A stretch of 64,000 nt of DNA from Batkoa obscura (taxonomy: Eukaryota; Entomophthoromycota; Entomophthoromycetes; Entomophthorales; Batkoaceae), in contig JASVEC010000023.1 in the NCBI GenBank assembly GCA_030770535.1, forward strand, positions 372,001 through 436,000. The letters run 5' to 3'. The notes below the pieces were generated by a model. That model made no database searches. It was given only the letters and a program-made list of their open reading frames with translations, and was not told the origin of the DNA. Numbering within the stretch: the stretch's first letter is position 1; every line of letters starts with the position of its first letter. This document shows, one piece after another, positions 33,700-45,698 of the stretch. A program made the position numbers and the translations under genes.

Positions 33700-34674
33700 A
33701 TGTTAGTGATCGTCAGCAAAAGTTTATCCTACAGTTTAACCTTTGAAATCATTATATTTATATTATGTTCAGTATCACTAGTATTAAATCTGTTGGTATT
33801 ATACATCACCAAGCATAGATATCAAACAAACAAAGCGATCGATACTCAACTAATTATTTTAATTTCAATTTTCGATTTATTACTAGTCCTTTTTTACTTC
33901 GTCACTCAAATTATCAAATGGTGTTATGGTATAAACGAACTTGAATTTATATCCGGTCCATGGTGCATGTTCAATGCGATAGCTTTCAATGCTGTAGGTA
34001 TCTTTGCTGTTACCTTAACAGCCCAATTAGCAGTTATTCGTTATTTAACTATTGTTAAGCGATATGCTATCGATAATTTCAAATCTACAATTGCGACTAT
34101 AGTACTGGCCTTACTTATCGTATTAGCTTTTAGTTTAAGTGCAGTGCAAGATAGCTATCGACTAATGCCATCAGGTATGTTTTGCATCACAGTATCTACA
34201 CCAGGAAATACGACCATTCATACTGTCTATGCCGTTTTTGTATATTCTATTACTATACCTGCGGTGTTATCAATACCAATATTTTATGCACTCTTGAGTG
34301 TACATTATTACAAGTTGAGCCAATCTTTAAGATCTGATGACTACTATGATAAAGGGAGGTCCTTCTTTAAGTCCCATTATATTGTTTATCTATTATTGTT
34401 TACAGTAGCCTATCTGTTTTCTTTACTTCCAGAGTTTATGTTGTTGCTCATTGAAACAACTACAGGTTATGAACGTAGTTTTATTTTAGATTGTATCGTT
34501 TATTTCCTGTTCCTTTCAGAATGTACTATTAATCCATTATTTGTCATCACTTTGCATCCAGAAACTAGAGCTGATGTATTAGCTTTGCTAAAAGGTACTT
34601 TAACCAAACCTAATCCTAAAGAAGTAGAGAACTTCCAATCATTACATAGTATCGAGTTAAATCAAAATAGATAG
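33700..34674 (+). CDS. Rhodopsin-like seven-transmembrane receptor (subfamily 2)
   Basis: A 324-aa single-exon gene starting MLVIVSKSLSYSLTFEII. It aligns along its full length with the receptor at 17181-18155, with identical landmarks: SIFDLLLVLFYF, GPWCMFNAIAFNA, VIRYLTIVKRYAIDN, GMFCIT, FSLLPEFMLLLIE and INPLFVITLHPETR. Even the tail, ENFQSLHSIELNQNR, is kept. The strand is opposite to its partner. It is intact and well conserved between copies, so probably functional. Confidence 0.83.
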   Translation: MLVIVSKSLSYSLTFEIIIFILCSVSLVLNLLVLYITKHRYQTNKAIDTQLIILISIFDLLLVLFYFVTQIIKWCYGINELEFISGPWCMFNAIAFNAVGIFAVTLTAQLAVIRYLTIVKRYAIDNFKSTIATIVLALLIVLAFSLSAVQDSYRLMPSGMFCITVSTPGNTTIHTVYAVFVYSITIPAVLSIPIFYALLSVHYYKLSQSLRSDDYYDKGRSFFKSHYIVYLLLFTVAYLFSLLPEFMLLLIETTTGYERSFILDCIVYFLFLSECTINPLFVITLHPETRADVLALLKGTLTKPNPKEVENFQSLHSIELNQNR

Positions 34675-35670
34675 GTTTTATACTCAATAAACTTTTCATT
34701 GTTTACAACAGCTTTCATTTGACACATACTTGGGTCATGGTTAAAATTGTAACCACCATTTCTTTTTTGTTTGTTGTTACTATGTCTGTAGTTGATATGA
34801 GGATTTTTGATTAGCCCTATCCATGCTTTTTATTATTGAAAACTTTGTTCTTGGACAAAGAATAGAATTTTATTAAATCACTATTATGTTTATTAAACTA
34901 ATTATATTAAACTAGTTATTATTATTTTATCAATAAAAAATTATTATTATGTTTTTTGATCATAAATAATAGAATAACGTATAAAATTAAAAGTCACGCA
35001 ACTCTTCATTGAATAAGACTTAAACGAGATGCCTTAAACAAGTTAGAATCTAATTAGCTACTACTTTTATTGTTTTGTTTAATAGTGCTAAATTTTATTT
35101 TAGATGATAATCGACTTTTGGACAGTAATAAAAAATGGTTTTTTACACGAATAAAACTTATGGAAATTTGTAAGCAAAAAAATTGAACAGTTGAATCAAT
35201 AGAGCGAAAAGTTACCTTTTTCACTAAGTATCAAAATTAAAAATAACCTTAATTTTATTTACAATAAAAACTCATTTTAAGTTTACAATTATTAGGCTAG
35301 GAAATTCGACTTTTTTGTTATAAAAGAGAACCCTCTTCATTACTTGAAATTATAAAAGCTCTTCTGGGTTTTAGATCCTATCCCTTAGCTCGCTTTTCTT
35401 TTTATCTCCCATACACTAATTTTATTACTCTTATAATCGTTCATTATTGATAAAATAAAAGTTGCTAATCTTTAGAATTTTGGAATATATTTTATTCTAA
35501 AGCTGCTGCTCATTTATGAAAAAAATTCGATGGTGTATTTTTATAAATAATGATTAATTCAATCAGAAGAATAGTAGCTCCCACTTTCAAATAGAAGAAT
35601 CAAAAGTACTATACATATAAGTATTTGGAATCGAAAAACTACAGTCTGTTGAAAAGTTGGAAACACTATT
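34675..35670. other. Intergenic, nothing recognised
   Basis: AT-rich sequence with no supported gene. Confidence 0.4.
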
Positions 35671-35767
35671 TGAAGATATATTTCTGTGTTTAAGAATTTT
35701 ATTACAATTTTTCTGCTCAAATAATGTTTAGAAGGGAAAAAGTAATGAAAAGCCAAAAAAAATCTCT
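35671..35767. mobile_element. Decayed MITE of the GGGG-TIR transposon family
   Basis: Family phrases TGTGTTTAAGAATTTTA and AAAAAGTAATGAAAAGCC are present; the ends are lost. Confidence 0.65.
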
Positions 35768-36184
35768 ATTTTCTAACTTTTATTCAACAGACTGCAACCT
35801 TAAGTGCAAAAGTTGTTAGTGTTTTTTGAACAAATTTGTTTTGATTAAAACAACTTGTTTATGGGCCAATGAATTTTTACCATTGTAGCAATATACTCTT
35901 ATTATATTTTAAAAATGTTAGGCTCATTTATAGAGGGCCATTTATTATTGAAATTTTTAGCAAAATTCTTAAAGGAGCTTGCGCTCCCAAGTGATTTATC
36001 AACAAGGCTAAAAAACTTTAAAAAAGGGAGAAAGAGGCTATGAAGGCAGAGCTCCAGTTTCTGCTTTAGAAGCTACCAAAATTAATAATCTTTTTATTTT
36101 TTTTTGACATTTATTTAAACCTCAACTTCCAAATTCAACTAAGTGTTTTCATTTTGACTATTATTGTTACTTAAGCAAAAAGCT

Positions 36185-37174
36185 TCAACTTATTGGAAGT
36201 GGTGTGCGACCTATCAAATCATTACTCAAAGGATATTGAAAAGCTGAAACAGTTTGATGATGCCCATCCCCATTTCTTTCTTTCTTGAATAATTTAACTA
36301 ATTTTTTTCTAGAATCTGGAAGTAAAGTTAATACAAATAATGGATTGACTACCGCTCCACTATAAAATAAAAGGAAAGAAATACAATCTACTGTATAAGA
36401 TCTTTGGTAGTAACTTGCTGCTTCAATAACCAAAATGATAAATTCTGGGAACATACAAATTAGATATAACATTGTAAAAAGGAATAAACAAGCAATATGT
36501 TTTGATTTGTAAAATGCTACCCTTTGTCTAAGACTACCTGAACATTCCTTGAACCTTTGATTCAATTTGTAATAATGAATTGATATCAATCCATAAAAGA
36601 TCGGGATACAAAGTGCTATAGGATATATTATAACAAATACAACGGTAGCATAAATTTTATGCTCTATAGAGTCATGATTTTCAGTAGTGGGTATACATAT
36701 CAATCCTGACGGCATTAAACGCGATACTCCCATAGTTCCACTGATAGTAAAGACAAAGAATGTTAATAAAATAATTACTATTGATAAAAACTTGACCTTT
36801 ATGTTGCTGATAGTAAATGACTTAACAATTGTTAAATAACGAACTATGGATAATTGAGCAGATAAAGCAATGGCTACAATAACAGTACTACTATTAAGTA
36901 TTGAGCTAAAAGAACAATATGTACTCTCTTGATATTCTAATGGAGTCATAGATAAATTCCATTTAGCTGCTAAGTTTATATCCAATGATATTGAGAATAA
37001 TACATCAAATATAGCTATACATGTTATTAAATAAATATCTATCGCTTTTTCTTTTGATAATTTGGCATTTACTATATAAATCACAACAATGTTTAATATA
37101 ATGGCAAAGATAGAGTATATAAACATGACTATTTCGAAGGGAAGGGAGTAGCTATATTCTTTGGGTATGTACAT
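36185..37174 (-). CDS. Rhodopsin-like seven-transmembrane receptor (subfamily 3)
   Basis: 329 aa, single exon. The frame runs upstream to an ATG at 37273, but I start it at the ATG at 37174 because MYIPKEYSYSLPFEIV matches the starts of its relatives. Class A marks: IFDVLFSISLD in helix 2, ESTYCSFS, SIVRYLTIVKSFTISN, GLICIP, ICMFPEFIILVIE in helix 6 and VVNPLFVLTLLPDSR in helix 7 (the usual LHPDSR is LLPDSR). The tail ends FQYPLSNDLIGRTPLPIS. The truncated copy at 38438-39163 is almost identical to its first two thirds. Confidence 0.82.
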   Translation of the reverse strand: MYIPKEYSYSLPFEIVMFIYSIFAIILNIVVIYIVNAKLSKEKAIDIYLITCIAIFDVLFSISLDINLAAKWNLSMTPLEYQESTYCSFSSILNSSTVIVAIALSAQLSIVRYLTIVKSFTISNIKVKFLSIVIILLTFFVFTISGTMGVSRLMPSGLICIPTTENHDSIEHKIYATVVFVIIYPIALCIPIFYGLISIHYYKLNQRFKECSGSLRQRVAFYKSKHIACLFLFTMLYLICMFPEFIILVIEAASYYQRSYTVDCISFLLFYSGAVVNPLFVLTLLPDSRKKLVKLFKKERNGDGHHQTVSAFQYPLSNDLIGRTPLPIS

Positions 37175-38253
37175 GACAATTGTTTTTTGAGTTTCTTGAT
37201 TAAAATAAGTTAAAAATACAAAAGATAAAAGATAAAAATTATAAAGTGGATTTGGCTTATTTATTGGTTTCACTATGATTTAGTATAGTTGTAAAACTTT
37301 TTTCTGAAGCATGAATGTTCTTAAAGGTCTTGGTAGCTTAATATAGCCCAATTCTAGTTTTTTTGATGATTTAAATAATTTTGTTTTTTTTCAATATTCA
37401 AAGACTAGAGGCTTTATGCTTTTTACAGCTACTTTGATTTATTGAATGAATTCTTTTTGCATCGCTTGCTTTGGTATACTAAAAATGATTTGAGAATCTT
37501 GTTGATCATAAATTTTAATTGTAAACTAAATTTAAGTAACATTTACATTATATATAATACATATTTTAAAGGTATGTACTAGTATTGATATATATTCTAT
37601 CATTTGTTTTAAATAGGTTATATTTTATATTAGTTATCCTCTTACTTTTTTCCCTCAATATAATATATAGGCTAGAATCGTGTACTGTGGTAATTAAGGT
37701 TATTAGTAATTTGATGAAAAAAATATTATTTATGGCTTAAATTAATGAATTCGTTTGATGTTAAGTATAGCATCTTATCTATTTATATTTGCTTTGATAC
37801 TTTAACTTGAGTTGTATCCTATTCTTCTGTACTTTATGCGTTAAATATTTTAATATAGTCTATTGTTATATCATCTAACTCAACGAAGTTAAAATTTATT
37901 AAATAAATAAGCAACTTTAGTTTTAAATCAAAGCTATGTCAATGCTAATAATTTTATTATATTTAATAAAATATTATTTATTATTGATTTTGGCAATAAA
38001 AATTAATGATTCAAGTGTTTAAAATTTTGTTATTTTCTAACTTTTATTAATGCCTAAAGTAAGGTTGTCAAAGCTTTGCTCATTTTATAACACAAGATTT
38101 TCTTCTTATCATAACTATCTCAAAAAAATAAAAAAAATAATGTAAATTTCTTGAATAACAATCGAAAACGAAAGTAAGAAAAATATAAAATATTACAATG
38201 TAGATTAGTGTAATTTTAACCATAGAGGGATCAATTTTGTACCAACATTATAT
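37175..38253. other. Intergenic, nothing recognised
   Basis: AT-rich sequence between the two near-identical receptor copies. Confidence 0.4.
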
Positions 38254-38348
38254 GAGGATATATTTTTGTGTTTAAGAATTTACTAATTTTTCGCTCAAGT
38301 AGCATTTAAAAAAAATAGAAAAGTGATGAAGCCAAAAAAAGCATCCCT
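38254..38348. mobile_element. MITE of the GGGG-TIR transposon family
   Basis: GAGGATATATTTTTGTG to GCATCCCT with ATAT on both sides. Confidence 0.85.
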
Positions 38349-38437
38349 ATATGTTTTGCCCATTTTTGCCTTTAATTGCCATTTGAATTTTTTACAATAG
38401 TTTGTTCAATTTTTTGTTTATATATATCTGTGATGGA

Positions 38438-39163
38438 TTAGAAAAACTTTAGATATAACATTGTAAAAAAGAATAAACAAGCAATATGTTTTGATTTGTA
38501 AAATGCTACCCTTTGTCTAAGACTACCTGAACATTCCTTGAACCTTTGATTCAATTTGTAATAATGAATTGATATCAATCCATAAAAGATCGGGATACAA
38601 AGTGCTATAGGATATATTATAACAAATACAACGGTAGCATAAATTTTATGCTCTATAGAGTCATGATTTTCAGTACTGGATATACATATCAATCCTGGCG
38701 GCATTAAACGCGATATTCCCATAGTTCCACTGATAGTAAAGACAAAGAATGTTAATAAAATAATTACTATTGATAAAAACTTGACCTTTATGTTGCTGAT
38801 AGTAAATGACTTAACAATTGTTAAATAACGAACTATGGATAATTGAGCAGATAAAGCAATGGCTACAATAACAGTACTACTATTAAGTATTGAGCTAAAA
38901 GAACAATATGTACTCTCTTGATATTCTAATGGAGTCATAGATAAATTCCATTTAGCTACTAAGTTTATATCCAATGATATTGAGAATAATACATCAAATA
39001 TAGCTATACATGTTATTAAATAAATATCTATCGCTTTTTCTTTTGATAATTTGGCATTTACTATATAAATCACAACAATGTTTAATATAATGGCAAAGAT
39101 AGAGTATATAAACATGACTATTTCGAAGGGAAGGGAGTAGCTATATTCTTTGGGTATGTACAT
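38438..39163 (-). pseudogene. 3'-truncated seven-transmembrane receptor copy
   Basis: The open frame of 241 codons is nearly identical (a handful of residue changes) to the receptor at 36185-37174. It runs from the start codon to the middle of helix 6, then ends in four unrelated residues and a stop. Similarity stops abruptly at about 38449 on one side and at the start codon (39163) on the other. Helix 7 with NPLFV and the tail are missing, so it should not make a working receptor. It could still be expressed as a truncated five- to six-helix protein. Confidence 0.85.
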
Positions 39164-39745
39164 GTGACTTATTTTTCTATTGAAAAATCAAAATAAAATA
39201 ATATAAAAGGTATAAAGGCCTGTTGATTTATCTATATTTATGCAATAGTTCCTTATAAGTAGCTTTAGTCTTTTTTTGGAAAAATCAAATGATTTTAGAG
39301 ATTTACGAAGCCTTTTATACTAATCCTAGGCATTATAGACAGCTTAAATAGCTTTGAGCCTTTTTATTAGTTTATTAAACTTTAGTTCTTTTTCATCATT
39401 TACTTTGTAAATTTTATTAATCTCAAGCTAGACTGAAATCTAACTTAATTCTCAATAATGTTTGTATAAATATACACAAGGTATAATTTGAGTGAGTATA
39501 GGATCATTGTAATATATTCTATTAAAAATCTTAAACAGATTGTGTTTTATATAACTCATCTTCTCTTTTCTTCTTTTTAATATGGTATAACCTTAAATCG
39601 CATATCGTATTGACAATAAAGATTATTAAAAATTGATGAAAAGCCATTGCTTTACAGTTTGAAATTAATAAAATTTTATGATGGTAAGCCTAATATGACA
39701 TTTTTGTTTATGGTTTGATTTAGTAATTGATTTAAACCTTTATAT
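39164..39745. other. Intergenic, nothing recognised
   Basis: AT-rich sequence. Confidence 0.4.
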
Positions 39746-39840
39746 GGTGATGTTTTTTTGACTTCATTACTTTTTCTATCTTTAAGCGCTGTTTGAGTGG
39801 AAAAATTGGTGGTAAAATTCTTAAATACAAATACATCCCC
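39746..39840. mobile_element. MITE of the GGGG-TIR transposon family
   Basis: GGTGATGTTTTTTTGAC to ATACATCCCC with ATAT on both sides. Confidence 0.88.
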
Positions 39841-40010
39841 ATATCTTTTCTTTTATATTTCATTAAATATTTAACTTCTGATCTTTCCATCATAAACGAA
39901 ACTTTAGCTATTTCTCAACCAAAAAGAATATGATAAATCAACCAATCATAGTTTACTCTTAGTAATAAAACGAAAAAATCCCATGAAATGCCTCCTAAAC
40001 ATTTTTTACC

Positions 40011-41465
40011 ATGAGTGATGATAAAAAGATAGTAGCTAAGATCGAAGTAATAGAAAAAGAGAAGCATATAGATGGTCCTATCTTAGGTAATTTAATTAAA
40101 ATATAACATTTCAATAGGAAAGTTTAAAAAAATTAATAATCCATTTAGCTGATTTTCGTGGTAGAATACGAAATGATACTACATTCCAAGGATATACAGC
40201 AGATAAAACAGTGCATGAGAATATTAAATATCCAAAGTATGTATTACGTGGACAAAGCGACAGCATGATTTATCAATGCACAGAAAAAGAAGAAGAGGGT
40301 AGTCGATATTTACTTGGAGTTTATAATAAAAAAGAAAAGAAATTAAAGTTAATATCTTGCCAAGAAATGGAAGCTCAACAAAGACCAGTTAATCTATTAA
40401 ATTTGAGTTCCATTCAAGAAAATGAAAACTTTAAAGCTGGAAACTTATTTCAAGATTTTGGTAATAGAAAGATCAAAACTCAACTTTCTAATAGATTGAA
40501 GAATGTGGTTCAAGTTGATTTAATTAAAGATGCTTCAGCTTCAATTCAAGCTGCTATTGAAAATAAAGTTGAAGTTAAAGATGAAGATGAAAAAGGTGAG
40601 TTCTAATTATTATTATATTAAAAAGGTATACTAACTATAGAATAATTAGCCGAGAGTTCTGAATTTGCCTCTTTATTACCTTATTATGATTCTACTACTA
40701 CCAAACTTCAATTTGTTTATCCATTAGCTCGTATGATTGATATTGAATTATTAAATTCAATTGATATTGGAAGTATTGATACCATGAGTGAAGAAGAATG
40801 TAGTAAGATTATTAAAACTAAAAATAGTGGGTTTTTAAAGTTTCGTGTTAATGATATATTTAGTGCAGGAATGGAATATGATAAAGAAGCACTCAAATAT
40901 GTATTATATATCGATTATTTAATGAGCATTTATAGCAATAAAAAAATGCAAAAAGCCGAAAATGCTAATGTATTTAAAACATTATTTGATGGGTTTACGA
41001 TTCAACCATCACTTCAATTATTACAATTTATATTAGATACTTTTGCAGAAAAGATTACGGATATCCATGGTACACCCAATTATTTTATTTCTTCAAAATC
41101 AAAGCTGAAGATTGCTATTCATTGTCTTATCCTTTGTTTACACTTTAATGATTATGATTTCCCATTAGAAGAATTTGCTAAACAATTTGATGTTAAACCA
41201 TTAAGGTATGTTTAATTTTTTAACTTTTTAAAACAGAAATAACAATTTTCTTTTTTTTAGGGCTCGTATGATTGCACGTGGTATTGGATGTGTTATGGTA
41301 CCAAATCTTAAAGATAGTAAAAAGACAGCCCATGCTAAAGCAGCGTTTAAACACTATAAGAGTAGAGATGAAAAAAATTACATTACTTTACATGCTCCAC
41401 TTAAATTGGCTGCTCATCAAAAAAATGTTAGCAAAAAAATCAAATTTACTCAGCTAAAATTTTAG
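40011..41465 (+). CDS. RPA49: RNA polymerase I subunit RPA49
   Basis: The Pol I-specific subunit that works with RPA34 in initiation and elongation of rRNA transcription in the nucleolus. Four exons: 40011-40086, 40149-40595, 40650-41205 and 41261-41465 (427 aa), all in phase. The 54-bp intron before exon 3 has a clear branch site (ACTAACTATAG). The N-terminal dimerisation part reads HIDGPIL-ADFRGR...FQGY and YVLRGQSDSMIYQC, then YLLGVYNKKEKKLKLISCQ. The linker is lysine-rich. The C-terminal tandem winged-helix part contains LLPYYDSTTTKLQFVYPLARMI, ALKYVLYIDYLMSIY and the final RMIARGIGC. Length and motif order match the family. Identification rests on the recognised N-terminal and YPL/RARMI-type motifs. 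Confidence 0.88.
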
Positions 41466-41861
41466 TTGATTTTATTAAATTATAGAAATATTATCATCTT
41501 TCTTATACTTGAACTTTTTTATTTTATAAATTATTATTAATAATTTTCTCATATTGTTTTTTATTGTAACTCAATTTGTTTAATACTAGTTATCAAAATA
41601 TTACAATTATATACAATATTTTTGATAAAATATTTGTCATCTCAGGTTTTAAATCTTAAAAATTTATCTGTGAAGATTCCCAAAAAGTGTAATTATAATT
41701 TTAGATTATATCTCTACGTTTCTAGCGAGATCTTTATTAGTTTTACACTCTAGCTTAAAATTCATAGAATTTTATATTGAGTAAAGTATGAACTAAATAA
41801 GATATTAATTTATTTTAACTAATTCCGATTTTAATTTCTATTATTTAACATATCAGTATAC
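41466..41861. other. Intergenic, nothing recognised
   Basis: AT-rich 3' flank of RPA49. Confidence 0.4.
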
Positions 41862-41956
41862 GGTGATGTTTTTTGATTTCATTACTTTTACGTTCTTTAA
41901 GCGCTATTTGAGTGGAAAGATTGTTAGTAAAATCCCTAAGCAAAAAATACATCCCC
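41862..41956. mobile_element. MITE of the GGGG-TIR transposon family
   Basis: GGTGATGTTTTTTGATT to ATACATCCCC. Flanked on both sides by ATAC, a target duplication other than the common ATAT. Confidence 0.9.
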
Positions 41957-43076
41957 ATACTTTGATGCTTCAATCCCAATAAAAAGGCATGTTAAATAGT
42001 TGGAATACACATAAGAGCATAAGCAAATTAAATAAAACCTGGGTATAACTCTATTATCTATTGGTTAAAATTTAACTATTACTAGGTATAAGCTTATCGT
42101 CATACTAAATACTATTAATAGCACTTGAACACGGAGCTTATAAATAAAAACTTTGATCATCGTTTTATATTTATAATAAAACTCCTTCCCTAATGATGCC
42201 TAGTATTATCTTTTATCTAAAACTCGGTTGCTAATTCGTAGCCATCTAAAGTACTTGAAATTTGACTTCTACAAAACAAATTTCAGGTTAAATAAAGAAT
42301 GCTATTAAATCCTGTATTTTTGATCTAAAATCATAGGAATTCAGCTTAATAAAATTATATCTAAACAATCAAAGAGCATCAAAATAAAATAAATGGTCGC
42401 TGCTTTTCCTATTCAAAACTTAAAACCTTTTAATAAAACCAAAAGTGCTCTTTTGCTAAAATTAAGTTCCAGTTACTCATTAGTGAAAAATAGTGTAAAG
42501 GTATTAGGGTTAAGGATGAAAAAGAGCCATGCCATTTCAACGTATACAAAGCCCATTTGATTTTATTGTGGATTCGATTCATAGTTATGAAATTGCCACT
42601 TTCTCATATCATTGATTACAACAATTTAGTTTCAAGTTTACCATGGTTCTAAATGTGCTCAGAAATATAACCTAAGATTAAAATAGGAGTAGACCAACGG
42701 TATGAATAGTTCAATATCTTATATTTAAATAACTGCATCAAAGTCATTAAAGTTAATAGAGCTATATTTCACCAACTTTTTATTCCTAAAAATTCATAAA
42801 CAGTAATATTTGCTAAAATTGTCATTAAATTTTGTTAATTTACTTTACAGCATTAGAATAGTTAATATAAGTAAATTTTGAATTATATTACAAAATTTGA
42901 TTATGAAGTAATTTCTGTCAATAGAAATTATTAGAAGTAATACATTATTTGTATTGATAGCACAAGGTAGACAAAAAGGCTAAATTGAGGTTATTTTAGT
43001 TAATATTACGAGCCTTTTTTTTAATCAGACCTATGTTTCACTTTTTAATCTGAATGATTCTTCAAAATTGTTATAT
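41957..43076. other. Intergenic, nothing recognised
   Basis: AT-rich sequence with no supported gene. Confidence 0.4.
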
Positions 43077-43176
43077 GGTGGCGATATTTTTTTAGCTTCA
43101 TCACTTTTTCGATCTTTTAAGTGTTATTTGAGCAGAAAAATTGGTAGTAAAATTCTTAGACACAAAATACATCCTC
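43077..43176. mobile_element. MITE of the GGGG-TIR transposon family
   Basis: GGTGGCGATATTTTT to ATACATCCTC with ATAT on both sides. Confidence 0.82.
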
Positions 43177-43245
43177 ATATTATCATTTTATTTTTTTAAT
43201 AATTAACCTATGCCATATATCATTAACATAGGCTTTCCATAATAT

Positions 43246-43343
43246 GGGGATGTTTCTTTCAGTTTCATTACTTTTCCATTTTTTAAGCACTATTTGAGTA
43301 GAAAAATTACTAGTAAAATCCTTAAGCAAAAAAACACATCCCC
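43246..43343. mobile_element. MITE of the GGGG-TIR transposon family
   Basis: GGGGATGTTTCTTTC to ACACATCCCC with ATAT on both sides. Confidence 0.9.
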
Positions 43344-43606
43344 ATATAGACAATAAAATATAGACAAATGGTTATGTTTTAATACAAACTAATTTCTTTA
43401 TTTAACCTTTATCTTTTTTTAATATCCTTTTATTATGATTTTAAATTTAGCTTTTTACTTTTTATTTTACTTCCTTTATTTATAATAAATACTATATTAT
43501 TATTTAACTTTGTATTGTTTTATTATATTAATAAATTTACTCATTATGGATTGACTATATTATATATAATATTCTTTTTTATAGCAAACGCTATTCTTTA
43601 TTATAT

Positions 43607-43701
43607 AGGGGTGTTTTTTTGGTTTCATTACTTTTCTGTTTCTTAAGTGCTATTTGGGTGGAAAAATGGTTGGTAGAAATCTTTAAAAAAAACACATCCT
43701 T
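43607..43701. mobile_element. MITE of the GGGG-TIR transposon family
   Basis: AGGGGTGTTTTTTTGG to ACACATCCTT with ATAT on both sides. Confidence 0.82.
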
Positions 43702-43740
43702 ATATAAGGGTTAGAAGCTAATAAAATCACATCTATAATA

Positions 43741-43817
43741 AGAATTTTTTTGTTTCATCACTTTCTCTATATTTCAAGCGCTATTTGAGTAAAAAATTCT
43801 TAAAAGACATGTCCAAA
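43741..43817. mobile_element. Truncated MITE of the same family
   Basis: Has TTTCATCACTTTCTC and AAGCGCTATTTGAGT; the left end is missing and the right end decayed. Confidence 0.6.
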
Positions 43818-43839
43818 TGAATTAAATCATTAATTTTAT

Positions 43840-44250
43840 TGTAATTACAAATTTGATTTAATTTTGTTATTATTTTTAAAGCTGTCAGATGGCACACATC
43901 TCCATGTCAAGCTCTGGAATATGAACTGACAAGATCATCAACTTTTACTATAACATGAAGTTAAAGTAAACCCTTCCCTCTTTAGAGACCGTGCTAACCA
44001 TCATCAACCAACCTTATGAAGTTTTCAATGTTGTTAAACATTGTTACGAAATATACTAAACATGTGATCCTGTAAAGTACAGTCGATAAGGTTTATTAAA
44101 GAAGGTGCATGGTACATTATACATCTCTTGATTTTAGGGCTTGTGGGATCCTTTGCTCTAACAAAGCTTTTTATAACCAATCAAAATGGGTAGCTGAGTT
44201 TTGATTTTGAAACTCTCCATTTTTAGTAAATTGCTTTGAGATTTTTCAAG
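43840..44250 (+). repeat. Accessory-region repeat, copy A (conserved 240-bp core)
   Basis: The core (about 43880-44120) is almost base-identical to 59198-59440 on the same strand and 51262-51500 on the other strand, while sequence beyond the core is visibly diverged. No reading frame spans the core on either strand. Its function is unknown. Confidence 0.85.
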
Positions 44251-45158
44251 TCAATGAGTATTATTACAACTGCTGCAACTCTTATTGCAGCTTAATTAAT
44301 CGCTCATTCAAAAGTCACGTTTTGGTAAAACCAGGACTAAATATCAAGGGTAGATTTTAAAAAATCAATCAAATAACTAGCTTCAAGAGACCACCACAAA
44401 TTAGGTCGTAAGAAAGCCGAAGCAAATATGAAACTTAATTATTGAGATATTAAGATTTTTTATAGCTTTAATAATATAGTTTAACTAATTTTTCTAATTC
44501 TCTGGTGCAATTTCATCTTCTATTTTTTCCATCAAGTTGACTATAATATCTTTGTTTTAAAAATTTTCTTTATGTAATTTTTTGACTTTTTAAATATCAA
44601 CTTAATTAAAATAGGAGTATAGAAAGGTATAGATTAATTTTGTAAATCATATCATTAAAGACTATTCTATTTTATCAGCTTTATATATTTTAACATTATT
44701 TATAATAATAAGCATTAATTTCTAAGTTTAGAAAAAAAAAACTAGTAATATTGATTAAAACTATAAGATATAAATATTCGTATTTATTAGCATTAATAGC
44801 ACTGATAATTGAAAAGCTAGTAAATTTTTTTAATATGGATTTAGTATAAGCCTGCCTTTTTTTAAAAATTTGATTTATCCAAGAAATTATGCTGTAGTTA
44901 TGTTCACTTATAAAAATATAGCTATCTTTATAATTAGTTTTTTTTGATTCTGAACTTATAGTAATTTTTTGTTTTAAACCCTTTTAATAAATTAGTTGTT
45001 TTTTTTATTAAATAATAGCCAAAAAATATTTTTATAACTTTGTTTTATATTTAATTTAACATTTAAATATTGTTTCTATTTTTACTAATAATTAAAAAAG
45101 TAATTTTTATTACTAATTCTAGTGTTTTTTATTATTACAAGGTTTGTACTTATATGTA
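44251..45158. other. Intergenic, nothing recognised
   Basis: Very AT-rich. A sequence near 44270-44300 resembles one end of the inverted-repeat element at 25258-25436. Confidence 0.35.
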
Positions 45159-45625
45159 TGTGAAATCTGGTACTCAGCGATTGGAGTCAAAAACAGTTCT
45201 TGTTTGGTTGACTATACTGTAAGTCGAAAGATCTTAGTTTATGTGACTAAGATAGGTTTGGATTATGAATAATAGTGTGTAATAAGTTATGTACTATGTA
45301 AGACAAACAGAACAGATAGTACTACTGTAAAACTTATATAAGATACTATCAGAAAGATTTATTGGCTTTATCAGAGATACAAGGTATCAAAGAACAATCC
45401 AGTTAAGTAGCCTCGAACTACTATGTTCTAAAATCTCTTTTATACCCTGGAAAGTACAAATGCCAAAACGAGAAGATAATGGTATCCTTTGGAATGAATT
45501 TAGAAATTCTCACAGTAAATCAAAATAAGGGTACGGGATTGATTGTCTCCGAACTCAAGAACACATTAACTTAAATGATTGTTATGTTGTAATCAATCAT
45601 GGAAATGACAAAGCGATATTTCACA
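45159..45625. mobile_element. Solo LTR, second copy (fossil)
   Basis: 467 bp from TGTGAAATC to GATATTTCACA, matching the LTR at 2549-3012 over its length with many differences. No target duplication is visible and no internal retrotransposon sequence adjoins it. It appears old. Confidence 0.7.
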
Positions 45626-45698
45626 GTCAAAAATATAAAAAAATATAAAAAAATTATTTTAGTTAAATGATTAGCTATTTTTATTTAAAGTTAAAAAT

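Noticed and set aside
35970-35990. Short hairpin with GGAGC and GCTCC arms considered as a terminator
   Set aside because: It is isolated from any gene, and hairpin terminators do not apply to this kind of genome.
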